From Sanghuangporus weigelae (taxonomy: Eukaryota; Basidiomycota; Agaricomycetes; Hymenochaetales; Hymenochaetaceae): a stretch of 64,000 bases of DNA. Under the pieces are notes generated by a model that was not told the origin of the DNA, did not search any database, and saw nothing but the letters and a program-made list of their open reading frames with translations. The stretch spans positions 248,001-312,000 of the forward strand of contig CP137321.1 in the NCBI GenBank assembly GCA_033182465.1, written 5' to 3'. Each line of letters starts with the position of its first letter. Positions within the stretch are counted from its first letter, which is position 1. A program made the position numbers and the translations under genes. Shown in pieces: positions 29,701 through 40,934 of the stretch.

Positions 29701-30776
29701 GCTTGAACACAGGTGAAGCTGAGTTGCAGCATACTCTAATTCTTCATACATTGAGAGGGAAGGATCATTTCATCGTTGTTTCCGGGAACTATAGTATGTG
29801 TTAATTCATTCTTCACCCTTGTTAATATTGATTTCTTATAATGTTTTTAGAACGCACCTGTTTCGCCAATGATCTTGCTACTCTCGTCAGACTTCCGGGT
29901 TCTATCCGACAGTCAAGCATTCCGAACGAATCGCCTGAAAGAGCAAAGGCAAGAACAAATGCACCACGGGAAGTCATGCGACTAATCAACTGGCTAATGA
30001 CCAACGCGATTGACATTGTGGGTCGATAAAATGGCACGCTGACTAACTTATTCATATTCTAATCTAATCTTTCAGCCCGATCTCTTTGTGAGCCATGGAA
30101 ACCCTCAAATGGAAGATTCCATCCGAGAGGTAGGATGAGTTCTCCCTACCGGCGCAACGTTAAAGATATTGACGTTTATCTAACCAGTCATTAGATACCG
30201 GAGAAGAGTTCGACATTGATGTCTCCCAGTTGTCCGAATTTGATAGACACACTTTAGCCCTGTCGTTCGCAGACACTCTTCTCCAGTTCTTTCAATCGCT
30301 GCCATCCTCTGTAATTCCTGCTTCTTTACAAGAACGCTGCGCATTAGCGACCGATCGGGATGAGGCATTCGAGGTAGACATTAATTGACTTTTTTTCTTT
30401 GTGATCTAAACTGAGTTTCTTTGGAAAGGCTCTTTCTTCAGAATTGCCTGGTTATGTTTTGAATGTGAGCTATCAACTACTTTATGTGCTCACGCAGTTC
30501 TCACTCTCTTCTTCTGAGTCCAGGTTTGGATATCCTTGACCGCTTTCTTGCATTATATTGCTCAACAGAGGACATCCGTCGACCAGGAAAAACCCAATGA
30601 AAATATCAAAGCAGTTCTCCTTGGTGAGTGATTTTGCGTAACGATTCCTACAAAGATTGATTATTCAAAAACTAGCTTGCATCTTCGCTCCTGTGCTGCT
30701 ACGGGACGAGCCTGGATCACCAGCTAAGATAACTCCTCTTGCAAAAAGGCGGTTCCTGCTTCATTTCATACAATGA
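26755..30776 (+). CDS. Type II inositol polyphosphate 5-phosphatase (OCRL/INPP5B-like)
   Basis: The enzyme removes the 5-phosphate of PI(4,5)P2 and related lipids at endosomal and Golgi membranes. The N-terminal region (VIHILAVVSS to SSHVDFRWLNKY) looks like the PH-like domain of OCRL. The catalytic domain begins VRLGTFNVNGKTPS (about 27700). It contains GLMGVMGNKGAVALRLTV across an intron, VTFVNAHLAAFDEYTDRRN, FWMGDLNYRIDLPDAEV and SDHKPVSAEF. An ASH-like beta region follows (about 29200-29800), then a RhoGAP-like domain (PDLFVSHGNPQMEDSIRE to LAKRRFLLHFIQ). The arginine finger of active RhoGAPs is absent there, as is known for OCRL. More than ten introns are present. FWMGDLNYR requires a 4-base exon at 28565..28568. 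Confidence 0.88.
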
Positions 30777-30949
30777 GAGTAGTTCTGTCCGTAGTTGGCA
30801 TAATGATGTACTATTGTTATCATTGAACGATCATGACAATGGATAGTAACCTATCAATCTAATCCGGTTTCCATCGCTTTCGTTTCCAGCGACTACCATC
30901 TTCGACATTTTCCCCTTGTACGGACTGATCGTGCCCAGTCTTTGGTTGG

Positions 30950-32040
30950 GCCTTGGTTATGGCAGTCTGATCTTCTATTTACCTTCTCCCAGTAAGGAAC
31001 AGCCTTCAGTACCTGCACCAAGTCGATTTTTAGATGACTGTGCACTCCTATCTGTAGTTGCAGGAGCGCCCTCGTCTTTCAATGCATTCCTCTGCGACAT
31101 TCTATGTTTCCAAACGACACAAGTGTTCGTGCACTCTGAGGGTCCAGCAATCGAGTTGTCCATTGTCATCGAAGTAATCGATTTCTTCAACAAGTTGCAA
31201 ATGAAACGTCATTTTTTCATGTACTCGCATCGAGTCGCCGAATATAAAGAGGTTTAGACATCATTGACTTGGGGAGTGATTCGTGCCCGGCTTTCTCGAA
31301 TAAGATACCAGCGGATGATTTAGTTGACGGGGAATCGAAAAGAACATGGAACTCCTTCGGTTTGTTAGTCATTTGTTCATCTTCACCAGGATTAATCTGG
31401 ATGAGGCGATGGGTGTTGTCTCGTCCTGTAAACACCTCCATTGATCTTAACAAAATGTCAACGTCCTTGCAGTTCTGGATTGGCTCTACAACTCGAACGT
31501 CGAGATCAAATCTGAATCACCAAGCAGATGTCTTGCGGAGCCTCCATATTTTAATTAGCATCAAACAAGATCAACAACATTCGCTTTCAAAGACAAATCT
31601 CTTACCGATTCCCGGCTGACTTAGGTTTCTTACAGGGGAATTTGTCCAATTCTTCATATTCCTGCTGAATCAGAAAATACGTAGAGAACAAGTATCCTAA
31701 ATCCTTCAGCCAGTCCGGAATCCTTTGCAAGTCAATAGAACGAGTGGAAACATGTACAAGTGGTTCAGGTTTGCTTGGGGCTCAGAGCTCGAGGGCTGGT
31801 ACTCTCTGTCCCTTTTGGTAGATAAAGTTCTGATAATTCTGAGGCTTCTTCCAAAGGTAGCCATATACTAAGAAGGCAGCCTTGTGTGGTTCTTATTCTC
31901 GGATTTGATATCAAGTAGAGTAGAAAAAAATCCCGCAATTGTCAGCGTCAGCAATTAATGTGCTCTCCGATTTCTGATATACCGACTCACGAACCTCGGT
32001 GATGAGGTCTTCGCTGTCAACCCTTACCTTACAACAAGGA
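30950..32040 (-). pseudogene. Decayed coding remnant, unidentified (possibly Crinkler-like)
   Basis: On the minus strand, stretches of protein-like sequence share a frame but are interrupted several times. Upstream is a block with LITEVRESVYQKSESTL. Next comes KAAFLVYGYLWKKPQNYQNF, then RIPDWLKDLGYLFSTYFLIQ. Downstream is a 95-codon open piece with KEFHVLFDSPSTKSSAGILF and LYIRRLDAST (to 31217). The last piece faintly recalls the 'AG-x-F-E' block in fungal Crinkler-family proteins, but this is weak. Composition and helix-like spacing look like true protein code rather than chance. I read it as an old, broken gene and cannot name the family with confidence. Confidence 0.35.
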
Positions 32041-33179
32041 ATTCAAGTTTCTTGCATCGGTGAATGTAACAGTTAGGTCTTAGACTTAGAATCATAAATG
32101 GCGGGCGGGTAGATTTGAGCCTGAGTCCCGTGCCCTGGGAGGGGGAAGGTCTCATTTTACTTTTCGGCACCCCCTATCTTGCATCTCGGGCAGATTCATC
32201 ACACACGCTGCATTGCTTTCCTTGCTTGCTTCTTTCCACTAGACAATCTCATTTATGTTTTGAGAAACTCAGCTTCTAATGCATTTTTGACCGCACTCTG
32301 ATATACTGTGAAACGAGGAGAAACGAAGGTATAATAATAATAAAAACTCGTGCACTTCTTCCCGGACCTCCGCACTTCCGAGCACAGTGTTGCTTTACAC
32401 GTCGATCCACATACATATCTCACCAAAGCCGCGCACATCGCATATCGCATATCGGGTATCGGAATACATTCTGAAGTAACTCAATGAGGATATCCAGATA
32501 GACGGCGGTGTGAGTCAACAAGAAGGTCCGAGGCTTCTTAGAAGCAGTGGGGGCCCCGGGGACACGTATGTATGTATTGTAATTCATACTTACAGTGAGT
32601 AAGACCACGGAGTATATATAATGATTCGGCTTCAGTCGGCATTGCATGTAGATGCACAGTAACGGCTTGTGCGAAGCGAACGAACGTTTAGATCTTGAGC
32701 GATATGAACTTGAAGGTCGTTCAACTGACGGGGCGAGAAGGGAAGCTTAAGGACTATGAACAACGCAACGACTCTCCCTCCGAGTCGCACCACGTAAGTC
32801 TTGCTTCCGCTCCCTTCCAAGAATCCATAATCCATAATTCATATAGTCCTGGCCTGGGTATGAAGAAAGGAACGAGGGTCATTCCCCACTTCCCCACCAC
32901 CGCCCGGTCTCGGTAGTCCCTCAGTTTCCCCCTGCCGAGCTCTGAGTATAGATTTAGATTTTGAAATGAATGAAATAAATGGAGATTCGGAACGGACGGA
33001 CGGACACGTATATACACCGAAGAGAAATCCAAACTTAAAAGTGCAAACCCAAACACAAACAAAGATCAAGCTCAAGGTTTCAAGGACGGAGAGGTTGTTT
33101 GGTTGGTTGGACAATGAAGACCAACAGTTTGAAATCGGAGGTATAAATGATAAAGATTTAGCAGAAGCACAGATGACTT

Positions 33180-34100
33180 ACCAGCTCACAACGTCAAGGG
33201 AGCGAAAAACAGAAACAAAAAAAAAACGCAAACGCGTATTCAAACTTCAAACATGCATATCTTATATATGATGTATACCAAGGATGAGCCAGAACACTAA
33301 GATACCTAAGAGAGAGTGGATTAGAACATCATGATGGAAGCATGTCATGAGCACAGAGTCAGGGACAACAGGAAAGAACAGAAGGACCAGAGGAGATGCT
33401 ACATACTGTAGGATATATACACAAGAAAAATTGCAGTATCACAGATTGCACAAAAACACAGTGAAGGAAAGGAAGACGAGGATGAAGAACGACAGAGGAT
33501 GGACGCGAAATCGGGAAGACGGACGGAGAAATACCCGAGGCCAATATCGACGGGTTTGAAAAACTAAAAGGGACAAACAGCACAGAATTTATGAATCGAG
33601 TAGGGGTCGGAGTCAACCCAGCGTAACCATACGCATGTCAACCGCGAAGAGCGAAAGAAAGATGTATAAGAGTGCAAAGGAGAATCGTATATCGTGAACT
33701 AGAACGTTGAATGAAAGCAGGGCGGGACGTTCAATTGCTTCGAGAGAGATGATAACTTGAGGGCATACCGTCCACATGAATCGAAGATGAATGGTATAAT
33801 TAAAATACGTAGGATGAAGCATGGGCTTGGGGATGACGACCGAGAATGAGAGTAAACTTGTATTCAAAACCAGAGGAGAAGCAAGACGGGAGAGGCAGGA
33901 GTAAGGAGGTACAGCAGGAAGGAAAGCGACTTTTGACAACCAAAACACCCCAGCTGACAGAAAGCATGGTGAGTGGGAAACAGAGTTTGATGGTCGGAAA
34001 CTGCAAAAGCGAATCCGTAGCCGAGGGTAAGCACAGTAGAAGCCCGGAGTCTGCCTGATAACGAAGGGCGGAAAGAAGACGGCAAGGCGGTGAGAGTTCG
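33180..34100. other. Purine-rich (plus strand) tract
   Basis: Over about 900 bases the plus strand is dominated by A and G (runs such as GGAAAGGAAGACGAGGATGA), so the minus strand is pyrimidine-rich. A 163-codon minus frame inside (33613..34104) is rich in Phe, Ser, Leu and Pro, as expected from composition alone. It lies directly downstream of the minus-strand gene ending at 34185. The simplest reading is a long pyrimidine-rich 3' untranslated region or spacer. Confidence 0.45.
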
Positions 34101-34184
34101 TCAAACACTTCTGCGCGTTAAAGATACGCCGATCCTGCTTGCGTTATAGCGTGCACGATGATGACGCATCTTCTTCCTTCGCCT

Positions 34185-35718
34185 CTACCCGCCTTCGTGT
34201 CGTCCATCGCCAGTTCCTACGACACCCTGAGTCCGACTATCATCGTCCATGTTTACGACACCATCGTCGTCCTCTTCCACCTCATCTTCCGTATCCATCT
34301 CTGACTCCACCTCCTGCCCTGTTCGCAGCGGCGTTGGAGGCGGACCTCCGTCCCGTTCTGCTTCCCTCATTCTTTCATCCTGCATCTCTTCTGGACTTTG
34401 CATTCGTTCCATTTGTCCTTCAGAAATGCCCTCGCCTCCTGGTGGTGGAGTAGCCTCGGCATACGCATACGGCATCGCATAGTACCCTTCTTCCGGTGCG
34501 TCTCCGGAGCTCGGACTGTATCCAGGTGGAATCCCTCCCTGCATTCCCATCATAGCATACGCCTGCATATGCATCATCTGCGCAGCGCCATGCCCTTGTT
34601 CTGCAGACGCGCGGGCATGTAATGCGGCGGCGTACGCCTCTTGCTCGTGTGCGCGTCTTTGTTGTTGAGCTTGCAGTTGTGCCTGGAACTGTCCTTGCAC
34701 ATGTGCTTGCGATGGATCGTCGGGTGGAGCAGTGGATGGTGGAGACACCGAGATTGGTTGATCCCACGCTGGTGCTACCATACCCTCTGGCCAAGTGCCG
34801 TCTCGCAGCCACCCAGCTTGTAATATTTTCAGCTGATTAGATTCGAAGAAAGGAATACGGACCGTCAGATATGATCTTTACACAGAATTATAGAGCTAGT
34901 AGAAAAAGAAACTCACCACGATGTGTAACGGAAGGCGTTTACGCAATTGATTTCCGCCGACGAGACCCTTCCAGACATTTTTCAAGCCTGCTCGCCAGAC
35001 CTCTTCGCTCTCAACGGCGCCGGGCTGGCTTAGTAGAGCTTCAAGTTTTATTCTGGACGGGGCTGGGGATGAAGGTGGCGGCGGAATCGGTGGAGTGGTA
35101 CACCACAATGCGCGCCGCATCTCAAAATACGATAGTCCAGACGGTGGCATCGTACTGGCGTTGCTGTCCATGAGACGTTCAAAATATGATGCATCGGGGT
35201 CGAGGTGCGTCGCCCCTGCGACCGTAGGGCTGAATGGAGTAATTGGCGAATTGCGTGGCACGAATGGCACTGGCGCGGGTGCGGTATCCGTGACAGTGGC
35301 TTTCCCTTTCCCTTTTGAAGTATCATGGCTGCTACTGCTTGTGACACTGCTCGTTCCAACCCCAGACGAGAGTGCATTGGACGATGGAGCGCTGCTGCTA
35401 TCGTTGCTGGATTGCTGATCGTCCGGTGGTGCCGCGAGAGCTGCCTCGACGAGACGTTGGCGATAGGGAATACCTGATGCGTCAATTCGAGTGTGAATAA
35501 ATCGTAGAAAGAGAGTAGCACGTACTGTAGTTCGATGCGGACGTGGGCGGCGAGACTGTCGAGCTCGATGCCTTTGAGAACTGAGCGGCTCTTGGGGGCG
35601 GGATGGCGTTGATCCTGTAGGGCAACTCCGCCGCAGTGAGGATGTGTGGCTGGATGGGGACATTCGGATCTCTAGTACGTTCTCGCTCTGCCTTGTCTTG
35701 GGCGAACTTGGGCGGCAT
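34185..35718 (-). CDS. Fungal protein of unknown function, Gln/Pro/Ser-rich
   Basis: I do not recognise the family. Three exons (35526..35718, 34917..35473 and 34185..34832), split by GT-AG introns of 52 and 84 bases with matching phases, give 465 residues. The N-terminus is MPPKFAQDKAERERTRDPNV, then PHILTAAELPYRINAIPPP. After a Ser-rich linker comes a folded-looking core DASYFERLMDSNA, GLSYFEMRRALWC and AGLKNVWKGLVGGNQLRKRL joined to HIVLKILQAGWLRDGTWPEG. The C-terminus is disordered: glutamine-rich, then methionine/tyrosine-rich, then acidic (EVESEMDTEDEVEEDDD). The conserved-looking ends and the core suggest a real fungal gene. The acidic and Gln-rich tail would suit a transcription-related protein, but that is inference. 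Confidence 0.7.
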
Positions 35719-38700
35719 GGACGCATCTGGCGGCGTCGCTGTACGGCGCGATGAGAAAGGACGATGGATGGGAGTACGCCAGAGACGATGAAGAGGGAAG
35801 GAAGAGACGAGTGAATCGGCACGGGGGGGTACCTCGAGTGAAGAGAAGAAGGAAGGAGCAGAATTATTTCTAACATGGTGGACCTATTCTGTATTACATA
35901 ATCAATATCTCCACTGTGCTGTCAAAATAAGAAATCCTGCATCTCAAATCATATATGTATCTCCAGTTCTCCGTCCGTCCGATTGCTTCCTGCTCAATGC
36001 AGAACATTACACAGAACATTACTCCCTCGCACTTTTACTGCTTTCTGCAATTCCCTAGGGCCCGATAGACCGAGTAGGCAAAAGAGGGCCGGTGAAGTTA
36101 CGACTGAATAGAAGAAGCCTTCGAATCGCAAGCTACTGCAGGTGACCCCTGGGTGTGAATCACACGATGACTCATCGCCTGTCTTCTGATCTCGTTGCCT
36201 TTCCTGGCTACCTACAATTTACTTCCTGCTCCATCGCTCCACAAGTGCATTGCGTTGATATTGATATTGATCTGGCCCACTGCCTAGCCTTCTCGTCCTG
36301 GCAGGCTTCTTACCCACCTCAGGGGCACACCGCGCCATGCATATCATTTCGAGGGCACTCTCGTCTCTTCTTCGCTCGCTCGGACTCGGACACGGTCCGT
36401 CCATCCATCCATCCAGCTTCCGATGTCCAGTCATCGCTCACCACTAAGCTTATCTACTATCCAGACGCTATGTATAGCATCTACTTAATATTAATGTGCA
36501 TAAGAAGAAGAAGCTTAAGTTAAGAAGAAGCTAAAGGAGCGGCCTCCTCACCCTGCGCTATTCAATACCTCCGCTTCCCCGCGTCGATTTCTCGGATCTT
36601 GTACGTATCGGTCTGCTGATATAGCCACCACAGCCTATTCGAGAGGACTTTGCTTGGAATCGAGCAGATATCAAGAATCGACAATGTTTCTTCTGCACGT
36701 TTCGAACTTTTGTCCAACTGCTTGCGGGTATACTCGTGATCTCTGATCCCTCCAAAACGAGCGTAGATCCCGTCTCTGGTCTGAAGGAGTGTCAGGTGAG
36801 TCTTCTCAAAGTCAAAGTTATACATTGCAAATATTAGACATACAAATATCTCATCACTACGTAAAACCTTTCTTTCAACCCGAGCCCGAAAAGCGCGGTC
36901 GACAGACCGTCGCTCATCCGTCAGCATTGTATCACCGAAATCCGACTTCTGCACACTCAACACTTTGAATCTCGCACTCGTTTCTCATCTCTCTCTTGCG
37001 CTCAGCTAGCTGAGCCGTACACAGACGCCGCATGTCAAATCGTTGTACAGTCGCAGTTAGAAGACCCGTCTGACTGAACATACCGGGTAACTTCTCTGTC
37101 TAGTCTAGTATCTCGATGCCTTTTTTTCACTCTCTCGCTCGTAAACATACCCCGTTTTTGCTGACTATATCACCGATTAGCCCGCAGGAACTCCTGGGCG
37201 AGGGAACGATCAATTTCAGCTCCACAGGAATTCGGTGTTCGCAGCAACGTTTCCAGCCACGGTTTTTTCGAAATGTTAATGTTCCTGGCATATCCAAATA
37301 GCCGTCGTCTGGGAGGGAGTTTGAGCGCAGAAACTCAAACAGTGCAAGTATCCTCACTGTGATCGGAATCTTCGCGGGTAGGACGAATGGCACTGTAAGA
37401 GCGAAAGCCAGACTATATATCATGCCACTACTGCAGCCTTGCAAGTCTGTATCTGGACTATCCAGCATTCAACATTAATATTCAGCATTCAGCATCCGCA
37501 CAATGGACATGGTATGTTTTTCTCGGCCGACGAGAACTTCCCAACCGTCTCCAAATCCGATGGGCAGAGCTTTAATCCGTCCGTTCCCTTTCCCCAGCCA
37601 CTTCCGATTCTAATATTAACTTCCATACATACGCCTGCCTGCATGTGTATGTGTGTGTATGTGTGCGTTTGTTCGTATGTGTTTGTTCGCAAATGCCGCG
37701 GTCCTAATCATCCCCCATACTCACGGGCGGCCTGACGGTGCCCTGAACCTGAATCTCCTCCCGTTTGGACCACAAATATGGACTACGAATACATGATACG
37801 TAAATATTATAATGTGTCTAATGTAACAATACGCAGAACTTCCTCTTCTTCTATTCCGCTTTGATTCACCCGAGACCCACCCTGCCTTTTCGTTTTAAAC
37901 GCCGTCATCTTCTGTGCGTGCGTACGTACGTACGTACGTGTGATCCGCAACGGGATTAATATTGTGTGTATCGAAGCCTACCTACGTGAGTCACCTGGGC
38001 CACAAGTACTAGTTCTTTACGCTTGCCGCACGGCCTCATCATGGGGTTCTTGAGTTCATATACTTTTTGCTCGCTCAGTCCCACGCTCCGGCTTCTTGTA
38101 ACTGTAAGTACACATACAGAACCATATAATTTGTGGTCGTGTCGTAAAGTACACGTCGTGGTCATTACTGTCGCACTTGTCCACGTATATATACCTTTTC
38201 TACTAGTATCTCTTTCTAAATCTCTATCAATCTGATCCGACTTCTGCATCTGATAATGAGTCAATTCCCTGGCCTATTCGTTCCATTTAGTAATCCTTGA
38301 GGATGAGGCTGACGGGTCTTTGTGAAAACATTTGAAGCCACCAGTGCAGGAGTCCTTACATTCAATCAGGTATATGTGATAAATGTAACCATTGATGGTC
38401 ATCATGATACTATCACTTGAACATTGGGTAGCATTCGGCGGATGCGCATGCTTGCACCTTGCACAGAAATCATCTGTGTGCCCAAAGCGAGCAACATCAA
38501 CATCTTCATGCAGTATAAATAGACGTACACTGGACGAACTCCCGGCTCTGTTTTTCTACTTATCACTGGCTCCGGGTTCTCTTTCCTCCACCTCGTACCT
38601 CAATCGTGATCAACCTATGCAGAGTCAAAACTCTATTTCACTATTATCTACACAGCCTGAAGATATCAAGGCACGAGATATGCATAATGTCACCTCTTTT

Positions 38701-39061
38701 CCTTCCCGTGAACACACACACGTCCTTACTTTTTGCTCGAACGTTTATTTGATTTGACTTGAAAAGGGACAAGCTAAGACAAAACCGAGATCGTAACAAG
38801 ACGAGCCAGAAACCACGATACGTTCAGACGCTCAAAGATGGATACCACTCAGCTCATTCCATTAACGCCGCACATCGAGAAGACAGGAATACTCGTGCCC
38901 GTTACGTCGAGGAAGAGAGTAAGATAGGGAAGAGGATTGCGAGGGATAGAGGGATATACGAGCAACGAAATAAAGAGAACGATAAAACGGAGAGTAATGC
39001 GCGGTTTAGACAATGCGTGGTTTTAAGCTATCGAACAGAACCGAATGAAGGTACAGGATCT
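35719..39061. other. Gene-poor 3.3-kb stretch with simple repeats
   Basis: This lies between the unknown-function gene and the 3' end of the 14-3-3 gene. A 133-codon minus-strand frame (36562..36963) reads like protein (YARFGGIRDHEY, NRLWWLYQQTDTYKIREID) but has no recognised family; it may be a remnant. Simple repeats occur at about 36396-36417 (CCAT units), 36485-36535 (AAG-rich), 37640-37690 (TG-rich) and 37915-37940 (CGTA units). The last 800 bases are short frames only, part of which should be the 14-3-3 3' untranslated region. Confidence 0.4.
37915..37940. repeat. CGTA microsatellite
   Basis: About five copies of CGTA in a row, flanked by TG-rich sequence. It is a short self-complementary tetranucleotide repeat in non-coding DNA. 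No function is implied. Confidence 0.85.
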
Positions 39062-39994
39062 TTACGAAGCCTCTTCAGCTTCCGCAGCCTCCTCCTTGCC
39101 GTCCGCTGGTTTCTCTGTGGCTGATTTTTCAGCTTCTAATAAGCGTTACTTGACTAAAAGCAACTCACCGTTATCTTGCATATCCGACGTCCAGAGTGTC
39201 AGGTTGTCTCGGAGGAGCTGCATGATGAGAGTGGAATCTTTGTAGCTCTCTTCCGAGAGGGTGTCAAGCTCAGCAATCGCATCATCGAATGCCTGCTTGG
39301 CAAGATGGCAAGCGCGGTCAGGGCTGTTGAGAATCTCGTAGTAAAATACGGAGAAGTTAAGCGCGAGACCAAGTCGGATTGGGTGGGTGGGAGGAAGTTC
39401 GGTAACAGCAACGTCAGAGGCGGCCTTGTAGGCCTCCAATGACTTGTCGGCGCTCTCCTTGCGTTTGTCGCCAGTTGCGAATTCGGCAAGGTAACGGTGG
39501 TAGTCACCCATCCTAAACGACACGTTAGTGATACCAACAATAGGTCAATGAGATGACGCATACATCTTGTGGTAGAACACTTTTGATTCTCCAGATGCAG
39601 CCGAAGGGATGAGGTGCTTGTCAAGTACATCGAGGATATCCTCGCAAATCTTAGCGAGTTCACTCTCGATCTTCTCCCTGTAGCCCTTAATCATAGCTAC
39701 TTGGGCCTCATTGCCTTTCGATTCCTCCTTCTGTTCGATGGAGGAGACAATGCGCCACGACGCACGGCGCGCACCAATCACGTTCTTGTACGCGACCGAA
39801 AGCAGATTACGCTCCTCCACAGTGAGCTCCTGGTCAGAGGACGCGACACGCTTCATGTTGTCTACCATCTCTGCGCGTGCGCATATCAGCGTCAAGTCGC
39901 AGACGCGTCAACGCGTAATGTACGGACCTTCATAGCGCTCAGCCTGCTCAGCGAGCTTGGCAAGGTAAACAGAGTCTTCACGCGATTCCGGCAT
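39062..39994 (-). CDS. BMH1: 14-3-3 protein
   Basis: This phosphoserine/phosphothreonine-binding adaptor dimerises and regulates many kinases and transcription factors. [20 protein letters not shown] and [42 protein letters not shown] form the N-terminal dimer helices and basic groove. [20 protein letters not shown] and [13 protein letters not shown] complete the canonical fold. The acidic tail [20 protein letters not shown] is reached through an intron of only 33 bases (39136..39168). Without it the protein would end early at DNGELLLVK. At least three more introns lie upstream (near 39515-39565 and 39870-39930, and just downstream of the first residues). It is divergent from the RasGAP gene. 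Basidiomycetes often have two 14-3-3 genes; the symbol names the yeast counterpart. Confidence 0.95.
39136..39168 (-). other. Apparent 33-base intron in the 14-3-3 gene
   Basis: Bases on the minus strand run GTGAGT to ATTAG. Removal joins GAC AAC G to AA GCT GAA and keeps the frame into a typical 14-3-3 acidic tail. It is shorter than nearly all fungal introns. Confidence 0.7.
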
Positions 39995-40934
39995 CTGGAC
40001 AGAAGGTAAGATACGTGGCAGCGACAAAGATAACGCGTCGGAGTACTCACAGTGGTGGCTTGTTCTTAAGGATATGAAAGTCTATAGAAAGAAGCGCGAT
40101 TAGAGACGCGGGACACGCAAAAGACGGTGGAGAACGTCTGGGTCGTCGAGCGAGATGTAGAGGGCGACGAAAGGACTTACGACGAGGAGAGCGTTGGCGA
40201 TACGAGATGGTAGTGGTTTGGAGTAAAGAGAACGAATCAATAAATGGGCACTGGGCAGAGGGTTGGGTCGAGGGTTCCAACCAAATAAACCCAAACGCCT
40301 ACATCTGTGGCAATGCTTTCTCACGCCATCTCCATCTCTCTTTCCATTGTTGTTGCGTCAACATTGGTAACACTTGATTTAATGACGAAAATCCTACTCG
40401 AGCTTTGCTAAGTGCAACCTTCTGCGTCAGTTTCTTACAGCATGCAGAAGGAATGCGAATATAGCTTGCACGTTGCAAACACACCTCCTGAGAATTGATT
40501 ACGTATACAATCTGACGGGGGAAAACACTTCCGAATCCGACGGTCTAGATTGATCAGTATCGTGGGAAAGTGATAAGCGTCGATTTCGGACCCTCCCGCA
40601 CATCTCGACAGTGTATTTTGAGTGAGTAAGAGAAGTTGTTGTCCAATTGGAGGAGGAGCACGGTAGAGGTCAGCACGTAAAATGGCCGGCTGTTGTTTGA
40701 GGAAATAACGAGCAAGAGCTGTGTAAACTTCGCATTTTTTATTACGAATGGAATCAGTATAGGATAGGAAGATAACCAAAAATGGATACGCGTTGAGCCA
40801 CGCGTCTCAGTATTATTGGGTTGGAATCGACCGTTGCATTCGGTGGTGCACTCTTTGGCCTGTTTTTCATGCTTTTCTCTCGAAACGCGTGTCTATAGAC
40901 GCCTATAATTCTTTCTTCTCCGTCTGCCATCATC
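39995..40934. promoter_or_regulatory. Divergent intergenic region, 14-3-3 / RasGAP
   Basis: About 940 bases lie between divergent starts. A 114-codon minus frame (40435..40779) has no recognised motif and no splice partner, so I do not call it a gene. The rest holds short frames. The two promoters must be here, and a leader intron for the 14-3-3 gene is possible near 40040-40180. Confidence 0.4.

Larger units (their letters stand above)
30777..34184. other. Gene-poor 3.4-kb stretch
   Basis: No intact gene is visible. A decayed minus-strand coding remnant lies at about 30950-32040 (separate entry). A plus-strand frame at 30916..31257 overlaps it and has no recognised family. From 32100 to 32950 I see only short frames and GT/TA-rich simple sequence. 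From about 33180 to 34100 the plus strand is purine-rich (separate entry) and probably includes the 3' untranslated part of the minus-strand gene that ends at 34185. Confidence 0.4.

Noticed and set aside
33613-34104. 163-codon minus-strand frame rich in Phe, Ser and Leu
   Set aside because: Its composition follows from the purine-rich opposite strand; no start context, domain or splice structure supports it.
34896-35876. A 326-codon unbroken minus-strand frame
   Set aside because: It contains the true second exon of the 34185..35718 gene but reads through both introns and through exon 1 in the wrong frame.
38759-39124. Lys/Arg/Glu-rich plus-strand frame of 121 codons
   Set aside because: It overlaps the 3' end of the 14-3-3 gene on the other strand; composition alone explains it.
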